Part shown: in pieces, positions 7,747 to 17,731 of the stretch | Layout: each line of letters begins with the position of its first letter | How positions within the stretch are numbered: the first letter of the stretch is position 1 | Assembly (NCBI RefSeq): GCF_003671765.1 | Contig: NZ_QPIB01000007.1 | Coordinates: forward strand, 255,536-319,535 | Reading direction: 5' to 3' | Source: Xenophilus sp. E41 | GTDB taxonomy: Bacteria; Pseudomonadota; Gammaproteobacteria; Burkholderiales; Burkholderiaceae_C | DNA: 64,000 bases | The notes under the pieces: generated by a model | Database searches by the model: none | Told to the model about the DNA's origin: nothing | The model's input: only the letters and a program-made list of their open reading frames with translations | Position numbers and translations under genes: made by a program

Positions 7747-10635
7747 TCAGCCAATGCGCAAAAGCTGACTTTTTAGGCGTTCGAGCGTCGCGCCGAAGTC
7801 GGCGAGGCGCTGGCGCTCCTGCTCGATCACGGCCGCCGGCGCCCGTGCCACGAAGCTCTCGTTGCCGAGCTTGGCGTTGGCCTTGGCGATCTCCCCCTCG
7901 ACGCGCGCAATTTCCTTGCCCAGGCGCGCGCGTTCGGCGGCCACGTCGATCTCCACGTACAGGGCCAGTCGCGCGCCGCCGACCACCGCCACCGGGGCGG
8001 CCTGCGCGGCCGCCGTCCAAGCCGATTCGTCGTCGAAGACCTTGAGCTCGCTCAACTTCGCCAGCGCCTGCAGCACGGGCGCCGAGCCGCGCAGGAATTC
8101 GGCCTCGGCCGGCGTCTCGGCCAGCGCATACAGCGGCAGGCGCTGGGCGGGCGACACGTTCATCTCGCCGCGCAGGGTGCGGCAGGCCGCGACCAGCGAC
8201 TTGAGCCTGGCCACATGGGCTTCCGCCGCCTCGTCGATCTTCTCGGGCTGGGCGACGGGGTAGGGCGCCACCATGACCGAGGGGCCGGCCCGGCCCGAGA
8301 CCGGGGCCACCTTCTGCCAGAGCTCCTCGGTGATGAAGGGGATAACGGGGTGCGCCAGGCGCAGCAGCGTTTCGAGCGTGCGGATCAGCGTGCGGCGCGT
8401 GGCGCGCTGCTCGGCCTCGCTGCCGGTCTGGATCTGCACCTTGGCGATCTCCAGGTACCAGTCGCAGAACTCGTCCCAGGCGAACTGGTAGATGGCGTTG
8501 GCGACGTTGTCGAGGCGGTACTCCTCGAAGCCCTTGGCCACTTCCGCTTCCACGCGCTGCAGCTGCGAGGCGATCCAGCGGTCGGCCTGGCTGAAGCGCA
8601 TGTAGCCGTGGAAGGGGCCGCCGGGCTGGCATTCGGCCTTCGTGTGTTCCTGCAGGCCGCAGTCCTGGCCTTCGCAGTTCATCAGCACGAAGCGCGTGGC
8701 GTTCCAGAGCTTGTTGCAGAAGTTGCGGTACCCCTCGCAGCGCTTGGAATCGAAGTTGATGCTGCGCCCCAGCGAGGCCAGTGCCGCGAAGGTGAAGCGC
8801 AGCGCGTCGGCGCCGTAGGCCGGGATGCCCTCGGGAAACTCCTTCTCGGTCTGCTTGCGCACCTTGGGAGCCGTCTCGGGCTTGCGCAGCCCGGTGGTGC
8901 GCTTGTCGAGCAGCGGCGCCAAGGAGATGCCGTCGATCAGGTCCACGGGATCGAGCACGTTGCCCTCGGACTTGCTCATCTTCTGGCCCTGGGCGTCGCG
9001 CACCAGGCCGTGGATGTACACGTCCCTGAACGGCACCTGGCCCGTGAAGTGCTTGGTCATCATGATCATCCGGGCGACCCAGAAGAAGATGATGTCGTAG
9101 CCCGTGACCAGCACCGTGGAGGGCAGGTAGAGCGCCAGGTCCTGCGTCTGCTCCGGCCAGCCCAGGGAGGAGAAGGGCACGAGGGCCGAGGAGTACCAGG
9201 TGTCCAGCACGTCCTCGTCGCGGCGCAGCCGCTTGCCGGGGGCCTTGGCCTGCGCTTCGGCCTCGTCGTGCGCCACGTACACGTTGCCGTCCTCGTCGTA
9301 CCAGGCCGGGATCTGGTGGCCCCACCAGAGCTGGCGCGAGATGGTCCAGTCCTGGATGTTCTCCATCCAGTGGTTGTAGGTGTTGACCCAGTTCTCGGGC
9401 ACGAAGCGCACCTCGCCCGATTTCACCGCGTCGATGGCCTGCTGCGCGATCGACACGCCCTTGCGGCCCGGCTTGGTCATGGCGACGTACCACTGGTCGG
9501 TCAGCATCGGCTCGACCACGGCACCCGAGCGCGCGCAGCGCGGCACCATGAGCTTGTGCTTCTTCACCTCGACCAGCAGGCCCAGGGCGTCCAGGTCGGC
9601 CACGATGGCCTTACGCGCCACGAAGCGGTCCATGCCGCGGTACTTCCCGGGCGCGTTGTCGTTGATGGTGGCGTCGAGCGCGAGCACGCCCACCATGGGC
9701 AGGCCGTGGCGCTGGCCGACGGCGTAGTCGTTGTAGTCGTGGGCGGGCGTGACCTTCACGACCCCGGTGCCGAATGCCTTGTCGACGTAGGCGTCGGCAA
9801 TGATGGGGATGAGCTTGTCCACCAGCGGCAGCTTCACGCGCCGGCCCACCAGGTGCCGGTAGCGCTCGTCCTCGGGGTGCACCATCACGGCCGTGTCGCC
9901 CAGCATGGTCTCGGGCCGCGTGGTGGCCACCACCAGCGTGCCGCTGCCGTCTTCCAGCGGGTAGGCGATGTGCCAGAGCGAGCCTTCTTCCTCCTCGCTC
10001 TCGACTTCCAGGTCGCTCACCGAGGTCTTGAGCACGGGGTCCCAGTTGCCCAGGCGCTTGCCGCGGTAGATCAGGCCCTCTTCGTAGAGCTGCACGAAAG
10101 TCTGCGTGACCACCCTGGACAGCTTCTCGTCCATGGTGAAGTACTCGCGGCTCCAGTCCACCGTGTCGCCCATGCGGCGCATCTGCTGGGTGATGGTGTT
10201 GCCGGACTGCTCCTTCCACTCCCACACCTTGGCGACGAAGTTCTTGCGCGCCTCGGCGGGCGTCGGGCCCATGTCGTGGCGGCTGATGCCCTGCGCCTGC
10301 AGCTGGCGCTCGACCACGATCTGCGTCGCGATGCCGGCATGGTCGGTGCCGGGCACCCACAGCGTGTTCGCGCCGGCCATGCGGTGGTAGCGCGTCAGGC
10401 TGTCCATGATCGTCTGGTTGAACGCGTGGCCCATGTGCAGCGTGCCGGTCACGTTCGGCGGCGGCAGCTGGATGGCGAAGGAGGGCGCGCCGTCCTTCGG
10501 CTGCTGCGTGCCGCGAAAGCCCGCGCGCGCATAGCCGCGCTGTTCCCATTCGGGGCCCCAGTGCGCCTCGATGGCGGCGGGTTCGAAGGACTTGGCGAGG
10601 GATTGCAGGCCGGGCTGGTTCGGGGTGTCGCTCAT
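7747..10635 (-). CDS. valS: Valyl-tRNA synthetase
   Basis: A 962-residue class I aminoacyl-tRNA synthetase. The HIGH motif appears as HMGH (residues 67-70, [15 protein letters not shown]) and the KMSKS loop as QKMSKSEGN in the middle of the protein. [13 protein letters not shown] marks the CP1 editing domain. The last 70 residues form the valine-enzyme-type C-terminal coiled coil ([17 protein letters not shown]). ATG at 10635 is preferred to one six codons earlier because it gives the usual short N-terminus before the conserved [13 protein letters not shown]. It is divergent from yaaA with 136 bases between. Confidence 0.97.
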   Translation of the reverse strand: MSDTPNQPGLQSLAKSFEPAAIEAHWGPEWEQRGYARAGFRGTQQPKDGAPSFAIQLPPPNVTGTLHMGHAFNQTIMDSLTRYHRMAGANTLWVPGTDHAGIATQIVVERQLQAQGISRHDMGPTPAEARKNFVAKVWEWKEQSGNTITQQMRRMGDTVDWSREYFTMDEKLSRVVTQTFVQLYEEGLIYRGKRLGNWDPVLKTSVSDLEVESEEEEGSLWHIAYPLEDGSGTLVVATTRPETMLGDTAVMVHPEDERYRHLVGRRVKLPLVDKLIPIIADAYVDKAFGTGVVKVTPAHDYNDYAVGQRHGLPMVGVLALDATINDNAPGKYRGMDRFVARKAIVADLDALGLLVEVKKHKLMVPRCARSGAVVEPMLTDQWYVAMTKPGRKGVSIAQQAIDAVKSGEVRFVPENWVNTYNHWMENIQDWTISRQLWWGHQIPAWYDEDGNVYVAHDEAEAQAKAPGKRLRRDEDVLDTWYSSALVPFSSLGWPEQTQDLALYLPSTVLVTGYDIIFFWVARMIMMTKHFTGQVPFRDVYIHGLVRDAQGQKMSKSEGNVLDPVDLIDGISLAPLLDKRTTGLRKPETAPKVRKQTEKEFPEGIPAYGADALRFTFAALASLGRSINFDSKRCEGYRNFCNKLWNATRFVLMNCEGQDCGLQEHTKAECQPGGPFHGYMRFSQADRWIASQLQRVEAEVAKGFEEYRLDNVANAIYQFAWDEFCDWYLEIAKVQIQTGSEAEQRATRRTLIRTLETLLRLAHPVIPFITEELWQKVAPVSGRAGPSVMVAPYPVAQPEKIDEAAEAHVARLKSLVAACRTLRGEMNVSPAQRLPLYALAETPAEAEFLRGSAPVLQALAKLSELKVFDDESAWTAAAQAAPVAVVGGARLALYVEIDVAAERARLGKEIARVEGEIAKANAKLGNESFVARAPAAVIEQERQRLADFGATLERLKSQLLRIG

Positions 10636-10771
10636 GGCGGGGGATCGGGGCAAGGTCGGGGCAGGCGGCGCCCGTCGGGCGCGGCCGAAGCCGGAGAGAG
10701 GGAAGCCCGCGATTTTACCGGCGGGGGTTTGCGCCTGCGGCCGCGCCAGGGGCGCTGTAGATAATCCCGCG

Positions 10772-11557
10772 ATGCTTTTCCTGCTCTCCCCGGCGAAGTC
10801 GCTGGACTACGACACGCCCGTGCCCGACGGCCTGCCGGCCACGCAGCCGCATTTCGAGGCGCCGCGCGGCCCCTCGGTCGAGCTGATCCGGCTGCTGCGC
10901 GAGAAGTCGCCCCAGCAGGTGGGCGAGCTGATGCACCTGTCCGACAAGCTGTCGGCCCTCAACGTGGCGCGCTACGCGGCGTGGTCGGCCAGGTCCACCG
11001 ACCAGAACGCGAAGCAGGCCGCGCTGGCCTTCGACGGCGACGTGTACGGCGGCCTCGATGCCAAGTCGCTCACGGCCGCCCAGCTCGGCTGGGCGCAGGA
11101 ACACCTCGTCATCCTCAGCGGCCTGTACGGCGTGCTGCGCCCGCTCGACCGCCTGCAGCCCTACCGCCTGGAGATGGGCACGCCGCTGGCTAACCGCCAC
11201 GGCAAGGACCTCTACGCCTTCTGGGGCTCGCGCATCGCCGAATACCTCAACCAACGCGCCGCCGCCGACCGCTCGCCGGTGGTCATCAACCTCGCCTCGC
11301 AGGAGTACTTTCGCGCCGTCGACCGGCAGGTGCTGAAGGCCCGCGTCGTCGAATGCGTGTTCGAGGAGTGGAAGAACGGCCAGTACAAGATCGTCAGCTT
11401 CTTCGCCAAGCGGGCGCGCGGCCTCATGGCGCGCTGGGCCGTGCTGCACAAGGCCGGCACGCCGCGCAAGCTCGAGGGCTTCGACCTCGAAGGCTACGCC
11501 TTCGCGCCGGCCGTCTCCACGCCCGAGCGCCTCGTCTTCCGCAGGAAGACCGCCTGA
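10772..11557 (+). CDS. yaaA: Peroxide stress protein YaaA (DUF328 family)
   Basis: A 261-residue protein (E. coli YaaA is 258). The start [16 protein letters not shown], the central [23 protein letters not shown] and the end FDLEGYAF are all strongly conserved in the family. In E. coli YaaA lowers free intracellular iron during peroxide stress and binds DNA; the exact chemistry here is taken from the family. ATG at 10772 gives the conserved N-terminus. The 2OG-Fe(II) oxygenase gene follows after 19 bases. Confidence 0.95.
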   Translation: MLFLLSPAKSLDYDTPVPDGLPATQPHFEAPRGPSVELIRLLREKSPQQVGELMHLSDKLSALNVARYAAWSARSTDQNAKQAALAFDGDVYGGLDAKSLTAAQLGWAQEHLVILSGLYGVLRPLDRLQPYRLEMGTPLANRHGKDLYAFWGSRIAEYLNQRAAADRSPVVINLASQEYFRAVDRQVLKARVVECVFEEWKNGQYKIVSFFAKRARGLMARWAVLHKAGTPRKLEGFDLEGYAFAPAVSTPERLVFRRKTA

Positions 11558-11576
11558 CCGGAGGTAAAACGCCGCC

Positions 11577-12422
11577 ATGCAACCCATCAGTCCCGAACTG
11601 CGCGAATGGATCGTGGCCCAGCTTGCGGCCGGCCACTCCGTCCCGGCGCTGCGCCAGTCGATGCACGCCGCCGGCTGGCGCGACGACGCGACCGACGCCG
11701 CGCTGGCCGAGGTGGAGCGCACCAGCCGCGGCGACGCCGCCGCCGGCGCCGAGGCACCGGCACGCACCGACATGCCCGGCCCGAACCTGGAGAACTCCCC
11801 GCTGTACCTCGACGCCGGCGACCGGCGCGTGCAGGTCGTGCAGACCGTCAAGCATCCGCGCATCGTGGTGTTCGGCAACCTGCTGTCGGCCGAGGAGTGC
11901 GAGGCGCTGATCGCCGCCGCCCGCCAGCGCCTGTCGCGCTCGCTCACGGTCGAGACCAAGACCGGCGGCGAGACGCTGAACGTCGACCGCACCAGCGACG
12001 GCATGTTCTTCGAACGCGGCGAGAACGAGGTGGTGCAGCGCATCGAGGCGCGCATCGCCACCCTGCTGAACTGGCCGCTGGATTTCGGCGAGGGCCTGCA
12101 GATCCTGCGCTACAGCCCCGGCGCGCAGTATCGGCCGCACTACGACTACTTCGACCCCAAGGAGCCGGGCACGCCCACCATCCTGCGCCGCGGCGGCCAG
12201 CGCGTGGCCACCCTGGTGATGTACCTGCAGGAGCCGGAGCAGGGCGGCGCCACCACCTTCCCCGACATCGGCCTGGAGGTGGCGCCGGTGCGTGGCTCGG
12301 CCGTCTTCTTCAGCTACGACCGCGCCGACCCCGCCACCCGCACCCTGCATGGCGGCGCACCGGTGCTGGCCGGCGAGAAGTGGGTGGCGACGAAGTGGCT
12401 GCGCGAGCGCACCTTTGCGTAG
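11577..12422 (+). CDS. 2-oxoglutarate/Fe(II)-dependent oxygenase, prolyl 4-hydroxylase-like
   Basis: A 281-residue protein. The C-terminal 190 residues have the P4H double-stranded beta-helix fold. Iron ligands are His188 and Asp190 (RPHYDYF) and His258 (TLHGG), and the 2OG-binding lysine is Lys268 (GEKWVATKW). GGATTFPDIG before the distal histidine is typical of bacterial P4H-like enzymes. Residues 1-65 are a small helical region (LREWIVAQLAAGHSV ... LRQSMHAAGW) followed by a charged linker, perhaps a target-binding module. The hydroxylated substrate is not known. It follows yaaA by 19 bases and is probably co-transcribed. Confidence 0.9.
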   Translation: MQPISPELREWIVAQLAAGHSVPALRQSMHAAGWRDDATDAALAEVERTSRGDAAAGAEAPARTDMPGPNLENSPLYLDAGDRRVQVVQTVKHPRIVVFGNLLSAEECEALIAAARQRLSRSLTVETKTGGETLNVDRTSDGMFFERGENEVVQRIEARIATLLNWPLDFGEGLQILRYSPGAQYRPHYDYFDPKEPGTPTILRRGGQRVATLVMYLQEPEQGGATTFPDIGLEVAPVRGSAVFFSYDRADPATRTLHGGAPVLAGEKWVATKWLRERTFA

Positions 12423-12437
12423 CCCGGCCAGGATCTC

Positions 12438-12500
12438 GAGCCAAATCGGGCTGCAGCGCCCGTCCCACCTGCGCGGACAGCTATGAAAGTAATAGCAAAC
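12438..12500 (+). repeat. Dispersed intergenic repeat, copy C (contains a gene start)
   Basis: The core reads AAATCGGGCTGCAGCGCCCG ... CAGCTATGAAAGTAATAGCAAAC. In this copy the variable base after AGCTAT is G, creating the ATG at 12483 that opens the alpha/beta hydrolase reading frame. The first seven or so codons of that gene are therefore repeat-derived. Confidence 0.7.
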
Positions 12501-13379
12501 AACATTCCCATCGAGGTCGAGGACACGGGCGGCGACGGCCCCGTCGTGCTGCTGGTCATGGGCCTGGGCATGCAGCTCATCGCCTGGCCCGAGCCCTTCG
12601 TGCGTGCCCTGGCCGACGCGGGCTACCGCGTGCTGCGGCACGACAACCGCGACATCGGCCTGTCTCAGCATTTCGACGACGCCCAAAGCCGCAACCTGCT
12701 GTGGGAGGTGCTGCGCCAGAAGTTCGGCCTGGCCGTGCGCGCGCCGTACAGCCTGCAGGACATGGCGCTCGACGCGCTCGGCGTGCTCGATGCGCTCGAG
12801 ATCGACGAGGCCCACGTGATCGGCGTCTCGATGGGCGGCATGATCGCCCAGCGCATGGCGGCCACGGCGCCACGGCGCGTGCGGACGCTGACCAGCGTGA
12901 TGAGCTCCAGCGGCGCCGCCGGCCTGCCCGGCGCGCGGGCTGACGTCGGCGCGGCGCTCATGCGCCGCCCCAAGGGCACGAGCGAGGCCGCGCTCGTCGA
13001 GCACACGCTGGGCCTGGTACGCCTGATCGCCAGCCCCGGCTGGCCCTTCGACGAGGCGGCGGCGCGCGAGCGCATCGCCGCCGGCCTTCGGCGCTCCTAC
13101 CACCCGGCCGGCGTGGTACGCCAGATGCTCGCGATCGGCGCCGACACCGCTCGCCGCCCCGAAGTGCTGCCGCGCATCGCCAGCCCGACGCTCGTGCTGC
13201 ACGGCGACGCCGACCCGCTGGTGCCCATCGCCTGCGGGCAGGACACGGCGCGGCGCATTCCCGGCGCGCGCTTCACCGCCATCCCCGGCATGGCGCACGA
13301 CCTGCCGGCCGGTGCGCTGCCGGTGCTGCTCTCGCACATCCTTCCCTTTCTCGCCGAGGCCCGACGGGCATCGCCATGA
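12483..13379 (+). CDS. Alpha/beta hydrolase
   Basis: A 298-residue alpha/beta-fold hydrolase. The nucleophile elbow is GVSMGGM with Ser116. The acid is in [12 protein letters not shown] and the histidine in IPGMAHDLP near the C-terminus. The oxyanion region is VMGLGMQ, and [10 protein letters not shown] resembles aclacinomycin methylesterase-like or haloalkane-dehalogenase-like relatives. The substrate cannot be inferred. The start codon lies inside repeat copy C; no better internal ATG precedes the conserved strand. Its stop overlaps the start of queF by four bases (ATGA), so the two are coupled, though no functional link is evident. Confidence 0.85.
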   Translation: MKVIANNIPIEVEDTGGDGPVVLLVMGLGMQLIAWPEPFVRALADAGYRVLRHDNRDIGLSQHFDDAQSRNLLWEVLRQKFGLAVRAPYSLQDMALDALGVLDALEIDEAHVIGVSMGGMIAQRMAATAPRRVRTLTSVMSSSGAAGLPGARADVGAALMRRPKGTSEAALVEHTLGLVRLIASPGWPFDEAAARERIAAGLRRSYHPAGVVRQMLAIGADTARRPEVLPRIASPTLVLHGDADPLVPIACGQDTARRIPGARFTAIPGMAHDLPAGALPVLLSHILPFLAEARRASP

Positions 13380-14251
13380 CGCTTCCCAACACCCCCGAAC
13401 AGTCACAGCTCGGCCGTGCATCGGCCTACGTCGACCGCTACGACGCGTCGCTCCTTTTTCCGCTGTCGCGCACGCCGCAGCGCCTGGCGCTCGGCCTGGC
13501 CGCACCCGTGCCCGGCCAGACGCCCGTGCTGCCCTTCTTCGGCGCCGACATGTGGACCGCCTTCGAGCTGAGCTGGCTCAACCCGCGCGGCAAGCCGCAG
13601 CTGGCCATCGCGCACTTCACTTTCCCGTGCGAGACGCCCAACATCATCGAGAGCAAGTCCTTCAAGCTCTACCTGAACAGCTTCAACAGCACCGTCTTCG
13701 CCGATGCCGAGGCGGTGCGCGAGCGTCTGCGGGCAGACCTGTCGGAAGCCGCTTGGCGCGGCAGCGACCGCACCGGGACCGTCGGGGTGAAGCTGCTGGC
13801 CCCCGACCATTTCGACCGCGAGGGTGTGGCCGAACTCGACGGCCTCGACCTGGATCGGCTGGACCTCGAATGCAGCGCTTACGAGCCGGCGCCCGAGCTG
13901 CTCACCGCCGCCTTCGACGAGCCGCCCGTCAACGAGGTGCTCACCAGCCGGCTGCTCAAGAGCAACTGCCGAGTCACCGGCCAGCCGGACTGGGGCAGCG
14001 TGCAGGTCCGCTATAGCGGCCCGGCCATCGACCAGGCCGGCCTGTTGCGCTACATCGTGAGCTTTCGCAACCACAACGAATTCCACGAGCCTTGCTGCGA
14101 GCGCATCTTCAGCGACATCATGGCGCGCTGCGCGCCCACCAAGCTGGCCGTGTACTGCCGCTACACCCGCCGCGGCGGGCTCGACATCAACCCCTTCCGC
14201 ACGAGCTGGCCGCAGGCGCTGCCGGCCAACATCCGGACGGCGCGGCAGTGA
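13376..14251 (+). CDS. queF: NADPH-dependent 7-cyano-7-deazaguanine reductase, long form
   Basis: A 291-residue queuosine-pathway enzyme that reduces preQ0 to preQ1. It is the bimodular (YqfB-type, E. coli-like) form. The QueF motif [12 protein letters not shown] is at 92-103, the catalytic cysteine is Cys198 (SNCRVTG) and the proton donor is Asp205 (QPDWGS), matching E. coli Cys190/Asp197. The C-terminal half has [14 protein letters not shown]. Start ATG overlaps the preceding hydrolase stop. No other queuosine genes are adjacent. Confidence 0.95.
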   Translation: MTLPNTPEQSQLGRASAYVDRYDASLLFPLSRTPQRLALGLAAPVPGQTPVLPFFGADMWTAFELSWLNPRGKPQLAIAHFTFPCETPNIIESKSFKLYLNSFNSTVFADAEAVRERLRADLSEAAWRGSDRTGTVGVKLLAPDHFDREGVAELDGLDLDRLDLECSAYEPAPELLTAAFDEPPVNEVLTSRLLKSNCRVTGQPDWGSVQVRYSGPAIDQAGLLRYIVSFRNHNEFHEPCCERIFSDIMARCAPTKLAVYCRYTRRGGLDINPFRTSWPQALPANIRTARQ

Positions 14252-14339
14252 GGGCCCGCGCCGGCATCGGCGCTTTCCTACACGGCGCGTCGCGGGGCGC
14301 GCGGATACTGGTCGCTTTCCACCCACCGGGACCCCCGAC

Positions 14340-14705
14340 TTGAACGTTCTCATCGTCGACGACAACGCTTCCGCGGCCGAGTTGCTGCAGGAGTTGATCG
14401 TCCTGCAGGACCACACGGCGCGTTGCGCCTTCACGGCCCAGGAAGCGATCGAGACCTTCGACAGCGAACATTTCGACGTCGCCCTGGTCGACCTCACGCT
14501 GCCCGATCGGCCCGGCACCGACGTGGCCCGCCACCTGCGCCAGACCGCGCAGGACCGCCCGCTCATGCTGGTGGCGATCTCGGGCTACGGCGTGGGCGAC
14601 GCGGCCGGCGCACAGGCCGCCCCGCTCTTCGACCACTACCTGCAAAAGCCGATCGACTTCGATGCGCTCGACCGGCTGCTGGCCAATCCGCCGGCTGCCG
14701 CGTAG
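14340..14705 (+). CDS. Single-domain response regulator
   Basis: A 121-residue stand-alone CheY-like receiver with no output domain. Acidic residues Asp7 and Asp8, phosphoacceptor Asp51 (VALVDLTLPD), Ser81 (AISGYG) and Lys103 (QKPIDF) are all present, so it should accept a phosphoryl group. The only in-frame start near the receiver is TTG at 14340. The next gene, 23 bases on, encodes a histidine-kinase-like protein, suggesting a paired system. Confidence 0.85.
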   Translation: MNVLIVDDNASAAELLQELIVLQDHTARCAFTAQEAIETFDSEHFDVALVDLTLPDRPGTDVARHLRQTAQDRPLMLVAISGYGVGDAAGAQAAPLFDHYLQKPIDFDALDRLLANPPAAA

Positions 14706-14728
14706 CCCGCACGGCCGACACCCCTTCC

Positions 14729-15409
14729 ATGAAAGCCTCTCCCAGCGCCCGCAGCTGGATCGCGGCCGGCGTGCGGCACGAACTGCTCATGCGCGCGATG
14801 CCGGCGCTGCGCCACGACATGGCCTCGCCGGTGTCGTTGATCCGCATGAGCCTGCTCATGCTGCGCCGGCAGGTCGCCGCGAACCCGCCCGACGTCGCTG
14901 CCTGCGAGCAGCGCGTGGGGCAGGTCGACGAACAGCTGGGCATGCTGATCGGCAGCATGCGTGCCCTGCGCGACTGGGAACTGGGCATCGACGACGACGG
15001 CGTGACGCGTGCCGGCCTGGTGCGCCAGTGCACGGGGCTGATGCGCGCGGCCTTCGACCTCAACGGCATCGCGCTCGAGCTGGACGAAGGCTTCGATGCC
15101 GACGAGGACGGGGCTCCCACCTGGCGCGATGCGCCGGCACTGCGCTACCTGCTGCTGGGCGCGCTGTGCCACCTGCAGGACAGCGTCGCCGAGATCGGTC
15201 TTGTGCGCGTCTCGCCCGAGGGCGACGCCGGCGTGGTGGTGCGAGCCGAGTCACGCCCGGCCGACGGCGGCCGGCCCGAGATGGTGCCGCATCGCGCGCC
15301 GCGCAGCCTGGCCATCGATGCCGTCAGCCTCCAGAGCCTGGCCGACGACCTCTGCCACGCGCTCAGGATCGAGCGGGACGCGGTGCACCTCGACCTGCGC
15401 GCGGGCTGA
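14729..15409 (+). CDS. Histidine kinase-like/phosphotransfer-like protein lacking a recognisable ATP-binding box
   Basis: A 226-residue cytoplasmic protein with no membrane segment. Residues 15-50 look like a dimerisation and phosphotransfer helix (LRHDMASPVSLIRMSLL) with His29 where the H-box histidine would sit. The C-terminal 130 residues have the size of a HATPase domain, but I see no clear N-box asparagine cluster, DxGxG or GxG motif. It may be a histidine phosphotransferase of the ChpT type, which has a degenerate ATPase-like fold, serving the neighbouring receiver. The function is an inference. The 3' end overlaps the convergent topoisomerase gene by 47 bases. Confidence 0.6.
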   Translation: MKASPSARSWIAAGVRHELLMRAMPALRHDMASPVSLIRMSLLMLRRQVAANPPDVAACEQRVGQVDEQLGMLIGSMRALRDWELGIDDDGVTRAGLVRQCTGLMRAAFDLNGIALELDEGFDADEDGAPTWRDAPALRYLLLGALCHLQDSVAEIGLVRVSPEGDAGVVVRAESRPADGGRPEMVPHRAPRSLAIDAVSLQSLADDLCHALRIERDAVHLDLRAG

Positions 15410-16586
15410 CGCCAGCCCGCGTGGCCGCGCGTTCTGCGCGGGCCGCTGCCATGCGCTGGTGGCGCATGAAGGCGGCCAGGCGCGACTCCGCCGCCAGCAG
15501 GCCGCGCGGCGGCCGCGAACCCGCGATGCGTTCCCAGATCGCCGCCATGCCCTCCGCGTCCTTCGACAGCTGCGTGCCCAGGGCCAGCACCGCCGGGTGC
15601 ACATACGCCTTCTTGCACACGGCCGGCGTGTTGCCCAGCTGGCGCGCGACCGCGCCCAGGATCTCCTTGGCGCTGTAGCGGACCTCGGGGTCGGCCGCGT
15701 TCTGCTCGCACGCGAGGCGCGTGAGTTCCAGCGCCTGTACCGTGCCGTGCCAGGTGCGGAAATCCTTGGCCGTGAATTCGCCGCCCGACGCCTCGCGCAG
15801 ATAGTCGTTCACGTCGCTGGAGCCGATGCCGTGGGGCGTGCCGTCCTCGTCGGTGTACTGGAAGAGTTCCTGGCCGGGCAATTGCTGGCACTGGCGCACC
15901 ACCTTGGCGACGCGCGCGTCGTCGACCTCGGCTTCGTGCATCACGCCGCTCTTGCCGCGAAAGCGCAGCTTCAGCGCGGCGCCTTTGACCTGCGCATGGC
16001 GGTTGCGCAGCGTGGTCAGGCCATAGGAGCCGTTGCTGCTCGCGTACTCCTCGTTGCCGACGCGAAGGTAGGTGGTGTCCAGCAGGCGCACGATCGCGGC
16101 CAGCACCGTCTCGCGGCCGATCGGGGCGCCCGCGCGCAGCTTGCTCGCGGCCGCGAGGTCGCGTCGCACGCGCAGGCGGATGCGGGGCAGTGCGCGGCCG
16201 AAGGCCTCCAGCCGCTCGAACTTGGCCTCGTCCTTCAGGACCCGCCAATCGGGGTGATACCGGTACTGCTTGCGACCGCGCGCATCGAGCCCGATGGCCT
16301 GCAGGTGGCCGTTGGGCAAGGGGCAGATCCACACGTCGGTGTACGCGGGCGGAATGGCGAGCTGGCGGATGCGGGCGAGCTCGTCGGCGTTGCGCACCCA
16401 GCGGCCGCGCGCATCGCGGTAGCGAAAGCCGTCCCCCTGCTTCACGCGCGTGAGGCCCGGCATCTCGGGCGACACGTAGACCAGGCCATTGGCCAGCGGC
16501 TGGGGCCGCGGCGTTGCGCTGGCGCGGCGCGGGGTGGGGGAGGGAGCGGCGGTCGGCACGAGGGGACGATGCCGCCCGGCGGCCAC
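15363..16586 (-). CDS. DNA topoisomerase IB (poxvirus/bacterial type)
   Basis: A 407-residue type IB topoisomerase that relaxes supercoils through a 3'-phosphotyrosyl bond. After a proline-rich leader, GFRYRDARGRWVRNADELARI and IPPAYTDVWICPLPNGHLQAIGLDARGRKQYRYH are the family's N-terminal signature. The catalytic core has LDTTYLRVGNEEYA, KDFRTWHGT and the nucleophile Tyr328 in KKAYVHPAVL. GTG at 16586 is the first start; the true start could be a little downstream. The C-terminal tail is basic and overlaps the kinase-like gene on the other strand. Confidence 0.9.
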   Translation of the reverse strand: MAAGRHRPLVPTAAPSPTPRRASATPRPQPLANGLVYVSPEMPGLTRVKQGDGFRYRDARGRWVRNADELARIRQLAIPPAYTDVWICPLPNGHLQAIGLDARGRKQYRYHPDWRVLKDEAKFERLEAFGRALPRIRLRVRRDLAAASKLRAGAPIGRETVLAAIVRLLDTTYLRVGNEEYASSNGSYGLTTLRNRHAQVKGAALKLRFRGKSGVMHEAEVDDARVAKVVRQCQQLPGQELFQYTDEDGTPHGIGSSDVNDYLREASGGEFTAKDFRTWHGTVQALELTRLACEQNAADPEVRYSAKEILGAVARQLGNTPAVCKKAYVHPAVLALGTQLSKDAEGMAAIWERIAGSRPPRGLLAAESRLAAFMRHQRMAAARAERAATRAGVSPRAGRGAPRPARS

Positions 16587-16684
16587 CCGCGGCTGTAGGA
16601 CGCGCGCCGCGCGCAGGGTGCGCGTGCAGCGCGTCGTGCGGCTTCGTAGACTCGCGGTCTTCCTTCCTCATCCATGGACCCGCC

Positions 16685-17725
16685 ATGCGCCGCCTGCTCG
16701 TTTGCCTTTCATCACCTCTTCGCCTCGCCGCCATGCTGGTCCTGGCCGGCTGGCTCGCCGGCTGCGCCAGCGCCCCGGGCGCCGAGGCCCAGCGCCCGGT
16801 GCGGGTGAAGGTCTTCGTCGCCGCCATGTTCGAGATCGGCGAGAACACCGGCGACCGTGCCGGCGAGTTCCAGCACTGGTACGAACGCTACTGGAAGGAC
16901 GCCACGCCCATCGCCGTGCCCGGCGCGCTGGGCCCGGTCTACTGCAACGCCGACGGCGTCTGCGGCGCGGTGCTCGGCATGGGCAAGGTGAACTCGTCCT
17001 CGTCGATGCAGGCCATCCTGCTCAACCCGCGCTTCGACTTCTCGCAGGCCTACTACGTCATCTCGGGCGTGGCCGGCACGCCGCCCTCGCGCGGCACCAT
17101 CGGCGAAGTGAACTGGGCCACCTGGCTGGTCGACTACGACCTGGGCCACCGCTGGGCGCCCGAAGAGAACACGCCCGGCGCGCCCACCTTCATGCCGCGC
17201 AAGGGCTACGAGGAGTACCGCCGCTTCCAGCTCAACCCGCAACTCGTGGGCTGGGCCATGAAGCTCTCGGCCGACACGCCGCTCAAGGACGCCGACTCCG
17301 CACGCACCTACCGCCTGCGCTACCCCGACGCCGCCGCGCGCCGTGCACCCTTCGTCGGCACCGGCACGCACATGACGGGCGACACCTTCTTCCACGGCCC
17401 CGGCATGTCGAAGCAGGCGCAGTACATCGCCAAGCTCTACGGCGCCGACGACTACGTCATCACCGAGATGGAAGCCGCGGCCATCACGCTGGTCATCAAG
17501 CGCACCCATGGCACCGACCGCGTGATGAGCCTGCGAGGCGCGGTCAACTTCGACCAGGGCAGCCCCGGCGAAACCACCCTGCAGCATCTGGACCCGGCAC
17601 CGGGCCAGACGGCCGGCGGCTTCGCCGAGACGGTGGCCAACATCGAGGCCGTGGGTTCGCGTGTGGTCGACCACATCGTGGCGAACTGGTCGCAGTGGCA
17701 GGCCGGCGTGCCGCCGCTGCGCTGA
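16685..17725 (+). CDS. Purine nucleoside permease (NUP) family lipoprotein
   Basis: A 346-residue protein resembling the NUP family (nucleoside permease first described in yeast), which is related to nucleoside-phosphorylase folds. The N-terminal signal has a lipobox LAGC with Cys27, so it should be an outer- or inner-membrane lipoprotein facing the periplasm. Family features are VRVKVFVAAMFEIGENTGDR, GMGKVNSS, YYVISGVAGTPP, GTGTHMTGDTFFHG and ITEMEAAAITL. The exact transport or enzymatic role in bacteria is not settled. The ClC gene follows after 6 bases. Confidence 0.8.
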   Translation: MRRLLVCLSSPLRLAAMLVLAGWLAGCASAPGAEAQRPVRVKVFVAAMFEIGENTGDRAGEFQHWYERYWKDATPIAVPGALGPVYCNADGVCGAVLGMGKVNSSSSMQAILLNPRFDFSQAYYVISGVAGTPPSRGTIGEVNWATWLVDYDLGHRWAPEENTPGAPTFMPRKGYEEYRRFQLNPQLVGWAMKLSADTPLKDADSARTYRLRYPDAAARRAPFVGTGTHMTGDTFFHGPGMSKQAQYIAKLYGADDYVITEMEAAAITLVIKRTHGTDRVMSLRGAVNFDQGSPGETTLQHLDPAPGQTAGGFAETVANIEAVGSRVVDHIVANWSQWQAGVPPLR

Positions 17726-17731
17726 CGCGGC

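Noticed and set aside
8215-10764. An 849-codon plus-strand open frame across valS
   Set aside because: Antisense of a certain valyl-tRNA synthetase; low-complexity composition and no recognisable domain.
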